Shown one piece after another: positions 41,792 to 54,265 of a stretch of 64,000 nucleotides of DNA. The number at the start of each line of letters is the position of its first letter. Within the stretch, counting starts at the first letter, position 1. The notes under the pieces were generated by a model. It ran no database searches. It was not told the DNA's origin and worked only from the letters and a program-made list of their open reading frames with translations. The DNA comes from Silene conica (taxonomy: Eukaryota; Streptophyta; Magnoliopsida; Caryophyllales; Caryophyllaceae), in assembly GCA_029255685.2 (NCBI GenBank), contig CM055318.2, positions 34,274,001 to 34,338,000 on the forward strand. The letters run 5' to 3'. The position numbers were made by a program, and so were the translations under genes.

Positions 41792-44700
41792 ATGGTGAGA
41801 CCCAGAGCTGCTGATAACATTGTGCTGCAAGCAATTCAGCATTTGCTTGAGACTCAGAGACAGCAAGCCGGGAATGTTCCGCCTCCTCCACCGCCAGGCA
41901 ACGAGGCTAATCGTCCTGGTAGTTTCTCATGGATAGCTTCGCAGATGTCCCGTAGCCACGTGAAGACATATGGTGGCGAGGTTGATCCGGTAGCTCTTAC
42001 CGAGTGGTTCAGGGAGACGGAGAGGAGCTTTGCTATGTATTCGGTGAGTAGAGAGGATAGAGTGCGGCTAGCCACTCACTTTCTTACTCTTGAGGCCGAC
42101 AGGTGGTGGGCGTTGACAGGACCTACCTTCACTCAGGATCCTTTGTTCGATTGGGATGCTTTCAAGGATAAGCTCGAGACGAGGTTCTACCCTAAAGAGC
42201 TCAGATCACAGCGACTCAAAGAATTCATGGATTTAAAGCAAGGCAAGATGTCAGTTCAGGAGTTCACAGACCGTTTCAACCAGCTAGCTCACTTTGCATC
42301 GAGGTTTGTCAGAGATGAGGCCGAGAGAGTCTACTTTTACCGTGGCAAGCTAGGACCGCGCATCGAGAGCATGGTTCGTCGAGACTCTACTTCTTTCGTG
42401 GAGGTGTACGATGATGCTATTTGGGCTGAGAGTTCTATTCGTGCCATAGATGCTGAGACCCGTGCTGCTACTTCTAGTGTGACTCCTCACCAGAGATCAG
42501 TGTACCAGGGGAAGAGACCATTTGTTCCTTCTACTTCTTCGCCTTCTTCTCAGAAGAAGCGTTTTGAGAGGTTCTCTGCTCCGGTTGCTAAGACCTTTGT
42601 TCACACCGACACATCTCCTAGTGTTTGCCACCGTTGTGGTAAACCTTCTCATCCGGGTTTTGACTGTTTCAAGAATGCTTTCAAGTGCTATACTTGCAAT
42701 GGATTTGGGCACAAGTCTTATGAGTGTCCTGAGAGGAACACCGCACTTGGCAAGGCTGCCACTGCTGCTGCAGCAACTAAGGGAGGAAAGCCGAAAGGGA
42801 AGATCTTTGTGATGACTAGGGCTGAGGCAGAGGCTCATCCAGATATTGTTGCTGGTATCTTTTCTGTTCTTGGCGCTGAGTGCCTTATTTTATTCGATAC
42901 TGGAGCTTCTTTATCATTTATATCGACTCAGTTCGCCGATCGTCTAGCTCTTGAGTCTTCATTGGTTGAGGAGACTTCTATTTCCTTACCTTCTGGAGAC
43001 GTGTTTTCATGCTCTTCGTCCCATAGGTATGTTCCTATTGTTATTGGTCAAGCCACATTTCCAGCGGACTTACTGAGATTTCCTCTCGAGGAGTTTGACA
43101 TTATCCTCGGTATGGATTGGTTATCGCGATACCATGCTCGCTTCGAGTGTCGCGACCAGAAAATCTGCTTGAGGAGTTCTTCAGGAGTTCGTGTTTCCTA
43201 TAGGGGAACTCGCCCTCAAAGGGGTGTTCGTGTTATCTCTTCGATGAAAGCTTCTCATCTTCTTAGGAAGGGTTGCCAAGCCTTCCTGTGTGTTGTTACA
43301 GTTGCTAAACCATCGCTACCGAAGCTTGAAGATGTAGCCATTGTTCGTGAGTATCCAGATGTGTTCCCAGATGACTTGCCAGGGATACCGCCAGAGAGAG
43401 ATGTGGAGTTTACCATTGAGCTTGTTCCAGGTACTGGACCGATTTCTAAGGCTCCTTACCGTATGGCCCCGCCAGAGTTGAAAGAGTTGAAGCAGCAATT
43501 GGAAGAGATGATCGAGAAAGGTTTCATTAGACCGAGTGCTTCTCCGTGGGGTGCTCCCGTTTTGTTCGTTAAGAAGAAAGATGGTTCCATGAGACTGTGC
43601 ATCGACTATAGAGAGTTGAACCGAGTGACCGTGAAGAACAGATATCCTTTGCCTAGGATAGATGACTTATTTGATCAGTTGAGAGGTGCTTCTAGGTTTT
43701 CCAAGATTGATCTTCGATCGGGTTATCATCAGATTCCAGTGAGAGAGGCTGATATTGCAAAGACTGCGTTTCGTACCAGATATGGACATTTTGAGTTCGT
43801 GGTTATGCCATTTGGGTTGACTAATGCACCGACGATTTTTATGGATCAGATGAACCGTACCTTCAGTGAGTATCTTGACACTTGTGTTGTGGTGTTTATC
43901 GATGACATCTTGATATATTCGAAGACCGATGAGGAACATGCTGAGCATCTTCGATTGATCCTAGGAATTCTGCGCAGACAGAAGTGGTTCGCAAAGTTTT
44001 CGAAGTGTGAATTTTGGCTCTCGAAGGTTGCCTTTTTAGGACATGTGATATCCAGCGAGGGTGTGATGGTAGATCCCGCGAAGATAGAGGCTGTGGTTGA
44101 TTGGGAGAGTCCCAAGGATGTTGGAGAGATCCGTAGCTTTTTGGGTTTGGCTGGCTATTACCGTAGATTCGTTGAGGATTTCTCCAGATTAGCTCGCCCG
44201 ATGACTCAGTTACTGAAGAAAGAAGCCAAATTTGTGTGGACCGACAAGTGTGAGAGTTCTTTCCAGGAGTTGAAGACCAGATTGACTTCCGCCCCCGTGT
44301 TAGCTTTGCCAGAGATCGGAGTAGACTTCGATGTGTATTGTGATGCTTCGATGTTAGGGCTTGGATGCGTACTGATGCAGAGTGGTAAGGTGATAGCATA
44401 TTCATCTAGGCAGTTGAGAGTTCATGAGGTGAACTATCCGACACATGATTTGGAGTTGGCTGCAGTTGTTCATGCTTTGAAGATGTGGCGACATTACCTG
44501 ATTGGATCCCATTGCCGTATTTTCACAGATCACAAGAGTCTTAAGTACATTTTTACTCAGAAAGACCTTAACATGAGACAGAGACGTTGGCTAGAGTTGG
44601 TGAAAGATTACGACATTGAGTTGTTATATCATGAGGGAAAAGCCAATGTAGTTGCTGATGCGCTTAGCCGCAAGACTTCTCACTCGATGAGTGCCATGAG

Positions 44701-46228
44701 AGTATTACCCGATGAGTTGTGTTCCGAGTTCCGGAAGCTGAGATTAGAGATGGTGGGTAGTGGTTTTGATTGGTTAGCTGCTATGACTGCCGAGCCGTCT
44801 TTATATTGGGAGATTCGCCAGAGTTTGCCTTCAGATGCCGATTTCAAGAAGTTCGAGGCTAAGATTTCGAGTGGTGTTGCACCTGACTTGGTGATTGATG
44901 CTGATGGTTTCCTTAGGTTCCGTGGTAGGAGGTATGTTCCTGATGTGCCAGATTTGAGGAAGAAGGTTCTTGATGAGGCTCACTTGTCACCGTATTCCGT
45001 TCATCCAGGAGGAGAGAAGATGCACAAGGATTTGAGGCTTATGTTCTGGTGGCCTGGTATGAAGAAGGAGATCTTGGATTATGTTAGTAGGTGCTTGACT
45101 TGTCAACAAGTCAAGATAGAGCATAGGAGACCTGGTGGTTTGCTACAGCCGCTTCCCGTTCCTCAGTGGAAGTGGGAATGCATATCTATGGACTTCGTTA
45201 CAGCATTGCCTAAGACAGTTGGAGGCAAAGATGCGATTTGGGTTATTGTTGACCGTCTAACTAAGTGTGCCAGATTCGTGCCGATCAGAGAGACATGGGA
45301 TATGGACCGTTTAGCCAGGGCTTACATTGCTGAGATAGTCCGATATCATGGTGTCCCGAGGGAGATCGTTTCAGATCGTGATCCGAGATTTTGTTCCAGG
45401 TTCTGGAAGGCTTTGCAGGAGGCTATGGGTAGCCGTTTCTTGATGAGCACCGCATTTCATGCCGCGACCGATGGTCAGTCCGAGAGGACTATACAGACAT
45501 TAGAGGATTTGCTCCGTGCTTGTGCCCTTGATTTTCAGAGTTCTTGGGAGCAGTGTTTGCCGTTGGTAGAGTTTTCTTACAACAACAGTTATCATGCTTC
45601 CATTGGTATGGCTCCGTACGAGGCTCTTTATGTTAGGAAGTGCCGTAGTCCGATCTGTTGGGATCAGGCTAGTGACGTTCGTGACCTAGGACCGGACCAG
45701 TTAGCTGTTACCATTGACCAGGTTCAGCTTATCAGAGGTAGGATGAAGGCCGCACAGGACCGGCAGAAATCCTATGCTGATGTTCGCCGTAGACCCTTAG
45801 AGTTTGAGGTGGGTGATCGAGTTTTCTTGAGGGTTTCTCCGATGAAGGGCGTCAAAAGGTTTGGCGTTAAGGGCAAGTTGAGCCCTAAGTATATTGGACC
45901 TTTTGAGATCGTGAAGAGGATTGGTGCTGCTGCTTACCGATTGGACTTGCCTCCTAGTTTGGGCAAGGTCCATAACGTTTTTCACGTTTCCCAGCTCCGT
46001 AAGTATGTTAGTGACCCGAGTCACGTTCTGCCTAGAGAAATCGAGAACTTGGAGCCGAGTCTTGCTTTCGAGGAGCGTCCTGTGAAGATCCTAGACCGTC
46101 AGGATAGGAAGCTTAGGAGCAAGGTGGTGCCGCTAGTGAAGATCCTTTGGCGTTGCGGTGATGTTGAGGAGCAGACGTGGGAAACAGAGGCATCGATGCG
46201 TATCGCGCATCCTTCTCTTTTCGATTGA
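41792..46228 (+). CDS. Intact gag-pol polyprotein of chromovirus B (1478 aa)
   Basis: One open frame encodes all enzymes needed for retrotransposition. Gag has a proline run near residue 30 and two CCHC knuckles near 280 and 300 ([28 protein letters not shown]). Protease has [10 protein letters not shown] near 368. RT has MPFGLTNAP and the catalytic [12 protein letters not shown] near 704. RNase H has [10 protein letters not shown] near 850. Integrase has its HHCC finger near 1065-1110 and the D-D-E residues in SMDF (about 1133), VSDRDPRF (about 1194) and GQSERT (about 1229). [10 protein letters not shown] lies near 1370. A C-terminal chromodomain ([12 protein letters not shown] ... TWETEASM) occupies about 1432-1478 and probably guides integration to heterochromatin. 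The ATG follows a leader nearly identical to that of chromovirus A. All catalytic residues I checked are present. Confidence 0.97.
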   Translation: MVRPRAADNIVLQAIQHLLETQRQQAGNVPPPPPPGNEANRPGSFSWIASQMSRSHVKTYGGEVDPVALTEWFRETERSFAMYSVSREDRVRLATHFLTLEADRWWALTGPTFTQDPLFDWDAFKDKLETRFYPKELRSQRLKEFMDLKQGKMSVQEFTDRFNQLAHFASRFVRDEAERVYFYRGKLGPRIESMVRRDSTSFVEVYDDAIWAESSIRAIDAETRAATSSVTPHQRSVYQGKRPFVPSTSSPSSQKKRFERFSAPVAKTFVHTDTSPSVCHRCGKPSHPGFDCFKNAFKCYTCNGFGHKSYECPERNTALGKAATAAAATKGGKPKGKIFVMTRAEAEAHPDIVAGIFSVLGAECLILFDTGASLSFISTQFADRLALESSLVEETSISLPSGDVFSCSSSHRYVPIVIGQATFPADLLRFPLEEFDIILGMDWLSRYHARFECRDQKICLRSSSGVRVSYRGTRPQRGVRVISSMKASHLLRKGCQAFLCVVTVAKPSLPKLEDVAIVREYPDVFPDDLPGIPPERDVEFTIELVPGTGPISKAPYRMAPPELKELKQQLEEMIEKGFIRPSASPWGAPVLFVKKKDGSMRLCIDYRELNRVTVKNRYPLPRIDDLFDQLRGASRFSKIDLRSGYHQIPVREADIAKTAFRTRYGHFEFVVMPFGLTNAPTIFMDQMNRTFSEYLDTCVVVFIDDILIYSKTDEEHAEHLRLILGILRRQKWFAKFSKCEFWLSKVAFLGHVISSEGVMVDPAKIEAVVDWESPKDVGEIRSFLGLAGYYRRFVEDFSRLARPMTQLLKKEAKFVWTDKCESSFQELKTRLTSAPVLALPEIGVDFDVYCDASMLGLGCVLMQSGKVIAYSSRQLRVHEVNYPTHDLELAAVVHALKMWRHYLIGSHCRIFTDHKSLKYIFTQKDLNMRQRRWLELVKDYDIELLYHEGKANVVADALSRKTSHSMSAMRVLPDELCSEFRKLRLEMVGSGFDWLAAMTAEPSLYWEIRQSLPSDADFKKFEAKISSGVAPDLVIDADGFLRFRGRRYVPDVPDLRKKVLDEAHLSPYSVHPGGEKMHKDLRLMFWWPGMKKEILDYVSRCLTCQQVKIEHRRPGGLLQPLPVPQWKWECISMDFVTALPKTVGGKDAIWVIVDRLTKCARFVPIRETWDMDRLARAYIAEIVRYHGVPREIVSDRDPRFCSRFWKALQEAMGSRFLMSTAFHAATDGQSERTIQTLEDLLRACALDFQSSWEQCLPLVEFSYNNSYHASIGMAPYEALYVRKCRSPICWDQASDVRDLGPDQLAVTIDQVQLIRGRMKAAQDRQKSYADVRRRPLEFEVGDRVFLRVSPMKGVKRFGVKGKLSPKYIGPFEIVKRIGAAAYRLDLPPSLGKVHNVFHVSQLRKYVSDPSHVLPREIENLEPSLAFEERPVKILDRQDRKLRSKVVPLVKILWRCGDVEEQTWETEASMRIAHPSLFD

Positions 46229-46279
46229 GGTATAGTATATAGATTTATATCCGTTCGAGTTTCGAGGACGAAACTTTTT

Positions 46280-46293
46280 GAAGTTGGGGTGAT
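46280..46293 (+). other. Polypurine tract, chromovirus B
   Basis: GAAGTTGGGGTGAT abuts the 3' LTR and is identical to the tract of chromovirus A. Confidence 0.8.
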
Positions 46294-49200
46294 TGTAACA
46301 TCCCGTATTTTCGTAAAATCTAACTTAATCGTTTTAAATTATTTTATGTAATAAAATAATATTTTAATAATTTATTTCGAAAGATTTTAATTTAAAAGTA
46401 AGATCCGTCTTAAGAACCTCCAGTCCTTAAGACGAATACAAACTTGGCATTGTTTAAGGATCCGACTCAAATAACCGTTTCTAAAATCCGTAACCGTTTA
46501 AGCAAGACGGAAAGGACACCACTTGTGTACCCTACTTAAATAAGATGTCGACATAATCACCCTTCATCCTCAACATTTCATTTTTTCACAGTAAACACCA
46601 TTTCTCCTTAAACCTCCTTAAACCCTTCCTTCTTTTGTGAAATTCTTCATCATCCGTTCTTCAAATCGCAAAAGTAAGTACGTTTTCGGAATCCTCGTTC
46701 GATTTCCTAGTCATCCATCACTTTCGTTTTTCATTTTGTCGACTTTGAAAAACGGGCTGTTTTCTCCTAATTCCGTTTTAAGGGCTTAAAATCCGTTTCT
46801 ATGCTTGTAGGTGTTGGCTTGGAGGATCCAGAGACCGATAGCTACGTTGTTGAAGACGATCTTTAGCCGGATTAGCTCGAAAGGTGACGATAATGAGAAA
46901 CTCGGCCTTTATGTGTATATTAGCACTTTTGTTGTGATTTTCCATTTTGTTTCTGATTTTGTTCAAAGGATTTTGTTCATTGGACTTAGTAATATGTTAG
47001 GGTTGTTTTCATTTGAAAGAATTCATGCTTGGTGATGCCTTAATGTGTTCATATGCTTATTTTCAGTTTTTCCACATGTTAAGACGAATACATGAAATTA
47101 ATCGTTTGAGGATTGTTGTTGGTTTATGTGCTGCTAGGATAGTGATATTTGATGATTATAATGTTGGGCAAATCATACTTGTGGCGATTATTGAGGTTTA
47201 TAAGTCGATTTGTGAAATTTGAAAAGGATGGGAAAATGCGTTTTCTCGTTACAGGCTCTCTGAGCCGGTCGACCGACCGGCCGCCGGTCGACCGGCTGGG
47301 AGAGCGTTTGGGTGTTTTTCATATTTTTGAGATTTTGGCCTTGGGACTGCCAGCCGGCCGACCGGCTGCCTGCCGACCGGCTGGTAGTCTCTTCGTGTTA
47401 TGTGTTTTGCGAGAAACCTTAGGAAGAAAGGGAGCCCAGCCGGCAGACCGGCCGCCTGCCAGCTGGCTGGGAGTGCGTATGGGGATGGATACGAATTTTA
47501 GTAAAAGCTAGGGAATGGGGTTCCCAGCCGGCCGACCGGCTGCCTGCCGACCGGCTGGGAGTCCTTCTTGGTGTTTCTCGGTTTTTGAAAAGAGGTGTAG
47601 GCTGAGGGATCACCAGCCGGCCGACCGGCTGCCTGCCGACCGGCTGCCTGCCGACCGGCTGGGGACCCCTGTAAGCCATGTTGAGTTTTTGAAATTTAAT
47701 CGTAACTTTCAAACGGTTGATCGGTTTTGGTTGAAATTCGTTTTGTATACCTGTGACATGTATTTGAGGTCCCCGGTGTACGGGCAACATCATATTGGGT
47801 TCGGGAACGGAGTAAGGATAGAGACCCCCCGGTCGGGTAACCGAAAGGGAAACCGGCTCTCCCTCAACTTAGTTCTCGGGGTCAATTAAGTGTTGATTAG
47901 AGGATAAGAAAAGTAGAACTAGTGTTTAGTTCATAGACTTTGGTTGATATTGCATTGATGCGTATTAAGTTATGCCTTAAGCTGGCCTCTGAACTTAATA
48001 CGTGAGTTGTTTGTCATATATGGGGATATGCCTTAAGCTGGCCTCTGAGCCCTATATGTGTTTGTCTGTCGTGTCTGGAACATGCCTTAAGCTGGCCTCT
48101 GAGTTCAGACATGTGTGATAGTGATCGCGTCAGAATATGCCTTAAGTTGGCCTCTGAGTCTGACGAGTAGAGCAGCTGCACAACGGGGTAGCTAAGGAAC
48201 TGACACCTTGCCCGGAGTGCAGATGTTTGGTGCTAGAACATGCCTTAAGCTGGCCTCTGAGTTTACTACCTTGTGATGTGGTGACGGGACATGCCTTAAG
48301 CTGGCCTCTGAGTCCTTTACTTTTGGATGCTAGTCTATGCCTTAAGTTGGCCGCTGAGTCTAGTGTCTTGCTGATTGGCAGGTCCATGCCTTAAGTTGGC
48401 CTCTGAGTCCTTGCTTGCTGATGTTTGGTGTTTAGGTTATGTCTTAAGTTGACCGCTGAACCTTTTCACTTGCTGAACGTTTTGGTATTAGGTTATGTCT
48501 TAAGTTGACCGCTGAACCTTTTCACTTGCTGAACGTTTTTGTATTAGGTTATGTCTTAAGTTGACCGCTGAACCTTTTACTTGCTGAATTTATCTGCTTG
48601 CCTTGAGTGGGTACGTGTCAGATATAGATATCGATAGTGATGAGTAAATGTATTTCTGTTGAGTTATGGTTTGATCATCCAAGGCATTGGGTGACTCTTA
48701 GTTCGGTTTCATAAATAGTTGGATTGAAAGACCCCCCGACTGGGTAACCAGTAGGGAAACCGGCTCTCCTTCCTATTTGTTTATGAAGTTGGTTGAGAGC
48801 CGTGCACAGTAATTGCATGTTAGTAAGAGATCAGATGATGAGATGTTTATGCTTCACATGTTGTTATATGTTGGAGTATTCTGTATTGTTTTATATGTTA
48901 CGTGTTGTCACAAAAGGTGGCTAGGAGAACTCTAGTCACTCCCCACTGATTGTGGCGTACATGTTTTCATGTATGTAGGTACATGCAGGATTGGAGATCG
49001 GGGTTCACGAGAGCTAGCGAGCGATGATCCGTTCATCATGACTTACCTTATGTCGTTTAGCTGGACTCGTAGTTTGTTACTATTGTTTTGGTGCCGGTAG
49101 GGATGTTCCATCCCCGGCTGATGTATTTATTTTATGTTTCAGTTTGATACTTAGTACCGTTACTTATCTATCTTGGTTTCAGTTTCAGTTTACGTTTTAG

Positions 49201-49305
49201 CGTAAGACTTCTCGCATGTTGTTTTATCTTCTAAAAAGTTTTAATTCCGCTGCATTTTTGGTACTTTTATGTGTTTATATTTCCGCTTTCGCGAGGGGTT
49301 TTACA
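46294..49305 (+). repeat. 3' LTR of chromovirus B (3012 bp)
   Basis: Same length as the 5' LTR. The differences I noticed fall near 47463, 47737, 48076, 48265 and 48284. The one near 48076 improves pairing in hairpin 3. It ends in TTTTACA before TTCTG. Confidence 0.95.
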
Positions 49306-50233
49306 TTCTGACAGGTTAAGTAAAATTTGCAGAACAGGTAAAAAGGACGGAGGTCGACCGACCGAGAATTGTGGTCGACCGACCGCGAGTGTTTTTTCGG
49401 TTTTTTTTAGAGTAAAAGTCACGGATGTTTTGTGTTTTGAAAACACAATTTTTGCCTTCATTTGCTCACACTTTCTGCATCCTTCTTGCTCTCTTAAAAA
49501 CCCTAAAAACACCCACCTTCTTCATCCTTCACCAATTTACTTGCTTTCTTTCAATTTTTTCCTTCAAGGTATGTTTTTCTTAGTTTTCTTTCTCTCTTTT
49601 TCGTTTTATTTCATCTTAATTCCGTTTTAGGTAGTATTAGTTTGTCTTTTTGAGTTTAATTTTGCCCTTAATTTCGTTTCCATGCTTGTTTTTGTGATTT
49701 TCTCTTAGTTTTCTTCTTCCTTTTGATTTTATATGCTTAGATCTGTAATTTGTGTGTGATTTCGTGCTGTTAGGGTTAGTTTAATTCTTCCTTTCAATTT
49801 TATTGCCTTTTTTCGCGCGATTTCAACCCCAAAATTGCGACTCTGACACTGTTCACGGTCGACCGACCCAAAACGGAGGTCGGCCGACCAAAATTTGAAT
49901 TTCCTGAGTTTCGTAATTTACAGATTCTGAATTTTCTTCTGATAGTCGGTCGATCGACCGAAAACTGAGGTCGGCCGACCAAAACTTTGAATTTCCTGAG
50001 TTTCTATTTTTTTTGCAGTTTCTGACTTTATTTCGTAATTTGGTCGATCGACCTAGGTTTGCGGTCGGCCGACCTGTTGTGCTACAGGAATTCTGTGTTA
50101 TCTCGCGAAAATGGTCGACCGACTTATCTGTGAAGTCGGCCGACCCTTGCTGTTATAAAAGTTTCTGTTTTGTTAAAGAAATGTTTCCATATTTACACAA
50201 GACTTATATTATATTGAACTTTTCAGATTTACA
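49306..50233 (+). other. Spacer before Athila third ORF; candidate intron
   Basis: Non-coding. A consensus donor, CAAG/GTATGT at 49569, and an acceptor, TTTTCAG ending at 50226, sit eight bases before the next ATG. This suggests a subgenomic spliced mRNA with an intron of about 658 bp. Five 33-bp modules lie here, at 49352-49384, 49857-49889, 49948-49980, 50042-50074 and 50113-50145. Confidence 0.5.
49857..50145 (+). repeat. Cluster of four 33-bp modules
   Basis: Modules at 49857, 49948, 50042 and 50113, each exactly 33 bp with unrelated 9-bp spacers. Halves vary as GGTCGACCGACC, GGTCGATCGACC and GGTCGGCCGACC. All lie inside the candidate intron. Confidence 0.9.
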
Positions 50234-51663
50234 ATGTCTAGCCGAGAGCAAGGTGGAAAGCGCTCCCGCACTTCGGGTGCAAGCACCTCCAGAGGCCGTG
50301 TTCCTAGGGCAAGAGGGTTGACAGTGCAAGACACGGATAATCTACCAAACTATCCGCAAATCATTTTCAGCACTCCGGCTCAAAAGGCCCGATTTCTCCA
50401 TCTCTCCGCCTATTGCTTGGTAGTGGTAACCCGGTTCCTTTGTGTTCCAACCTTGCAAGCCTTGGGATGTCATGATGAGGTGGTGTCCTTGCTTGATGGG
50501 ACGGGTTTTTCAGGACTTGTCACTATGGATGAGTTCACCTATTCCCTTCTCACTCTTGAGTTCTTTTCTTCATTTACTTTTGATATTAGAGCATATCACC
50601 CCGGCTATGATAATGTTTGCATTTCTTTTCGTTTGTTCAACGAAACCTTTTCTTTAACTTTAAACCAATTTGCTCAGTTTTTAGGCTTATCTTCTACGGG
50701 TCTTACGGATGACCCCACTGGGTCATATAATGATTTGTGGTCCTGTCTTTCTGATTCCAGCGATGGGAAGAAGAAAAACAGTACCATTCACCTTCCCGCC
50801 CCCCGTTATTATTTGCGTCTGTTGGCCAACACCGTTTTTGGCCGCAAAGAGTCTCAAAATGTTACAACATTGAGCTCTCCATTTTGTCTGGTTATCTTAA
50901 CATCAGACGTACGGGTCAGCAGTTTTATAACACTGCATTTTTGGTCGCCTCTCACTTCATGTCGGTGGGCGAGGGAACTTCCTTGTCTACTATTGTTTGT
51001 GGCGGGCTAGTCACTAAATTAGCCCGCTCCCTTGTCCCCCAGTTTCCTGGCTATGAGGATGCGATTGACACTCTCTCCCGGTTCATGGACATGGCTTATG
51101 TCAGGTCCGTGCATTGGGTGAACAAGAGAGATTATTGGAAGGTAGACACCTACCTCAGTGATCGCATCCCCATCACCATGGCTCCCCCTATGCTACCCCT
51201 TTTTACTGTTGTAGGGGAGCCCAGACCACTACTCCCGTCTTACCGCCTCCCCCTTAGAGGAGGCACCTTTAGAGGCCATAGGGTCCCTGCTCCCGGTGGC
51301 CACCATACCACATCTGGGACGGGGTACCCAGCTGATTTTACTGCTGCTCCTAATGTTTATGTTCCTCCTTATGTTGATGACAGATCTCTGCCACAAATGA
51401 TGGCAGGCCTTTGCAGACAGTTCAACCAAAAACAGTTGAACGATAGTCTTTGCCAATATCCGGTTTACAAGGAGTATGCCACTCAAGGTAGGCTCCCAAC
51501 CGGCCCATGGACTCACCCCACCTGGTACACACCTCTCGCAGGCGGTCGTGTCCACGGTGAAGCTTCAGGCTCTGCCTCAGGAAGAGGCATAGGTTCTGAA
51601 GAGGAGGACGAGGAGGAAGAAGGAGGAGAGGACTCTGAGCCGGATTTCGACTCAGAATCCTAG
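50234..51663 (+). pseudogene. Athila third ORF (env position), one frameshift
   Basis: ATG 50234 starts MSSREQGGKRSR, a basic N-terminus. The body (LCVPTLQALGCHDEVVSLL, then FRLFNETFSLTLNQFAQFLG and DLWSCLSD) resembles the plant ATHILA ORF-1 family. The frame changes between about 50840 and 50880. The second frame reads ELSILSGYLNIRRTGQQF, RFMDMAYVRSVHWV and an acidic Ser/Glu/Asp tail to 51663. I see no signal peptide or clear membrane segment, so an envelope role is not supported by this sequence. The position after pol matches Athila organisation. The function of this family is unknown. The single frameshift makes the copy defective. Confidence 0.75.
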
Positions 51664-53130
51664 GGACGTGTTTAACCTTACCCTCTTTGGGGTGCGGTTT
51701 GGGGAGGTCTCTCCATCTTGTAAGTAGTTTTTCTTTTATTTTCCCTTTCGATTTCCAGTTTTTCCCTTAGATTTCCAGTTTTTCCCTCTAGATTTCCATT
51801 TTTCCTCTCCTTCCTCCTTAGACTCTTTTTGTAATTTCTAGTCTTTTTCCTTTTCCTTTCTTTGTTTGTTTCTTTTCTGCCTACCCCTTTCCCTATGTTG
51901 TGGTTGTATGCTGATGAGCACAATGGGGGCATTGTGCGTTTTGGTTTGGGGAGGGTGTTTGCATACTCCTTTATGAGTATGCAATTGTCTTTGTGTCTTT
52001 TGTTTTTCATTCCTTTAGGTGTTTTTCTTGTTTTCATCCTCTTTTGTCGCGTGTTCTTCCCTGTCGCGCGTTCTTCTCTGTCTTAAGTTTTTAGGTCGAG
52101 TCGGAACGGACGAATACGATTTATGCCTCACATATCACATATTGCCTTGCCTTGCATTTTTTCAAAAATTTTCAAGCTAGTCTTTTGCATTATCTACGAG
52201 TTTTTGTTGATTTCATGCTAAATTATTAGACTTGACTCTCTTCTTGGCAAGCTACAACATATTCTAAGGATTAGAGCTTAATAAATCGGTGACATCCATG
52301 ACCGATTTCATGTAGGTTTGTGAGTAGTTTCTCCTCTTGAGGCATGTCACATCATTGTGCATAAACATGAGTTTTGTCTACTTAATACCTGTATGCATTC
52401 GGATTGGTGGTTTGTTGACACATGTGGTAGAGGTCCCCCTTTCTCATTTTTCCCATAATCCTCACATAGCCAAATTGAATCTTTTAACCCATTTGCTACA
52501 TCCAAAATTTGCCTACCCTAGCTGAGCTAGTAATATAGTGATGGGACTGTTTTGGCCATCCTTTGGTTTGTGCTTCATTGTTAAATATTGTTTTGTGAGA
52601 ATGGTAGAAAGGGGAGAAAGACAAGAGAAAGCTACGAAAAGAAAAGAAATAAGAAATCAAATGAAAAAAAAAAATGAAATGAGAAATGAAAAAAAAAACG
52701 GATCAGCCTGTTTTCAAGGCTGGTCGGTCGACCTACATTCTGGGTCGGTCGACCAGGACCATTGAACAGGATATTTCTGAAAAAAAAAAAAAAAAAGAGG
52801 AAAGAAAGAAAGAAAGAAAAGGAGAAAATTGGAGAAATTGTGATTTTTGCTCCAGAACTTTGAGCATTGGCATGTATGGAAAAGTAATAAGAAGTGATTT
52901 TATAGTATGGATAGACGGTTGTTAGCTCGGTTTAACCCCTCTTACCATAATTTATTTTAACCCCTTCTTACCTTTAGCCTCACAATTCCAAAATTGCCTC
53001 GGCATGTGTCATGGTTATCTAGTGTGGGAATGCATATGTACGGTTGTAGAGATTCTATTCATGTTAGATTGCAGGCATGTTCTTACGGGTCGCAGATAGG
53101 TGAGAGTCTTTACTTTTGTTTATCTTCTTA
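51664..53130 (+). other. Athila 3' non-coding region, left part
   Basis: About 1.5 kb of T-rich and A/G-rich DNA with no convincing ORF. It holds purine runs near 52600-52700 and 52781-52830. Module 11 lies at 52722-52754 in inverted orientation (GGTCGGTCGACC halves, spacer TACATTCTG). Long 3' non-coding regions are usual in Athila. Confidence 0.7.
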
Positions 53131-53141
53131 CTAGTTTAGTA

Positions 53142-53161
53142 CCCGTGCAAAAATGCACGGG
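53142..53161 (-). terminator. Helitron 3' terminal hairpin
   Basis: CCCGTGCA and TGCACGGG form a perfect 8-bp stem around four bases, about eleven bases inside the CTAG end. It is the presumed rolling-circle termination signal. Confidence 0.85.
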
Positions 53162-53890
53162 CATATGTAAATAATATCTGTAATCAAATTTTAAACTCGT
53201 ATACTATAACATAATATTAGTTGAAATGTAAAACTTTTTTTTATAAACGATATTACATAAAACTATGTATCCCGAAATCAACATTAATGAATGGCATTAT
53301 GTAATTACAAATAGAAAAGAATTATTACTTACTTCATTGCTAATTAGCTAATTTTCATAGTTTAGAGCAGATGATATTTTCTAATCATAATAATAATCAA
53401 AATATTTAAATAATCTATTTCTCTTTTTTTTTTATTACAACAATATCGTCATTAAACGATACTCCGTTATCGCGTATGGATCATAAACGAACTTTATTAG
53501 TTGGGTAGCATGTATTAGGTACACTATACCAAAGCTAAAAAGTTCGGAAAATTTATGATTAGTTTTCATAAAATACTAATGTAAATTGAATATGATTAAA
53601 ATATTATTTTAAAAAAATTTTACAGTTTAAAACAAAAATTAAAAAAACGTTAGAAATTTTTCTTGACTCGTATTCTAAACACAAACCGACCCATAACCCC
53701 TATGAGTCGACCCGTATTTTGGACCGACCCGTTTGATAGGTTTATGCATAATACATCCACCATCAAAGAACTACTTCAAGTCCCTTAACTTCCATCTCAA
53801 GATAGAATACATAAATTGTGGAGTACAAATGTATAAACCATGTCCGTTCTCGTAAATTAATTGATTTTGAGAGCATATAAAATTATGTTA

Positions 53891-54265
53891 GACCATCCAC
53901 AACCATGGATAAAAAACTCTCCATTTGTGGGACCCAAATCATCCTCCTCAACTCTCCATCCCATTAATTCTCCATACCAAAACCAACCCACAACCATGAA
54001 TAAAAAAAAACTCTCCATTTATGGGACCCATATATAATTACACCTCACTTTTCTACATCTTTTTTTCCCATCTTTTCTTTCCACTTGTCCTCTTCTAAAC
54101 CCCTTTCCCTTTTCCTTTTTATGTTAAGGAGATCTCCATTCAAATGGAGAAAACCCTACTCTCCTTCTTCATCCTATTTTCTCTCCATGATTGTATAAGT
54201 TATGGAGATTTTTTTTTTCTCCATTCACTCTATGGAGAGTTTTCTCTCCATGGATGTGGATGCTC
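53891..54265. mobile_element. Tourist-like (PIF/Harbinger-type) MITE
   Basis: About 375 bp with imperfect terminal inverted repeats of roughly 35 bp (GACCATCCACAACCATGGA against GAGCATCCACATCCATGGA). TTA is duplicated on both sides (53888-53890 and 54266-54268). The 3-bp TTA duplication and GC-poor body fit a Harbinger-type MITE. An ORF inside (54144-54407) is not considered real. Confidence 0.8.

Larger units (their letters stand above)
38614..49305 (+). mobile_element. Chromovirus B (Ty3/gypsy, Tekay/Del-like), intact
   Basis: A complete element with 3012-bp LTRs at both ends (38614-41625 and 46294-49305), primer site, open gag-pol and purine tract. The flanks TTATG (38609-38613) and TTCTG (49306-49310) form a TSD with one mismatch. 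By eye the LTRs differ at about five positions, the mark of a very recent insertion. It has all signals expected of an autonomous copy. It is inserted between pol and the third ORF of the Athila element. Confidence 0.96.

Noticed and set aside
50234..51663. Third ORF as a retroviral-type envelope glycoprotein
   Set aside because: No signal peptide, fusion-peptide-like or transmembrane segment is visible; only the position matches, so it is listed as an Athila ORF of unknown function.
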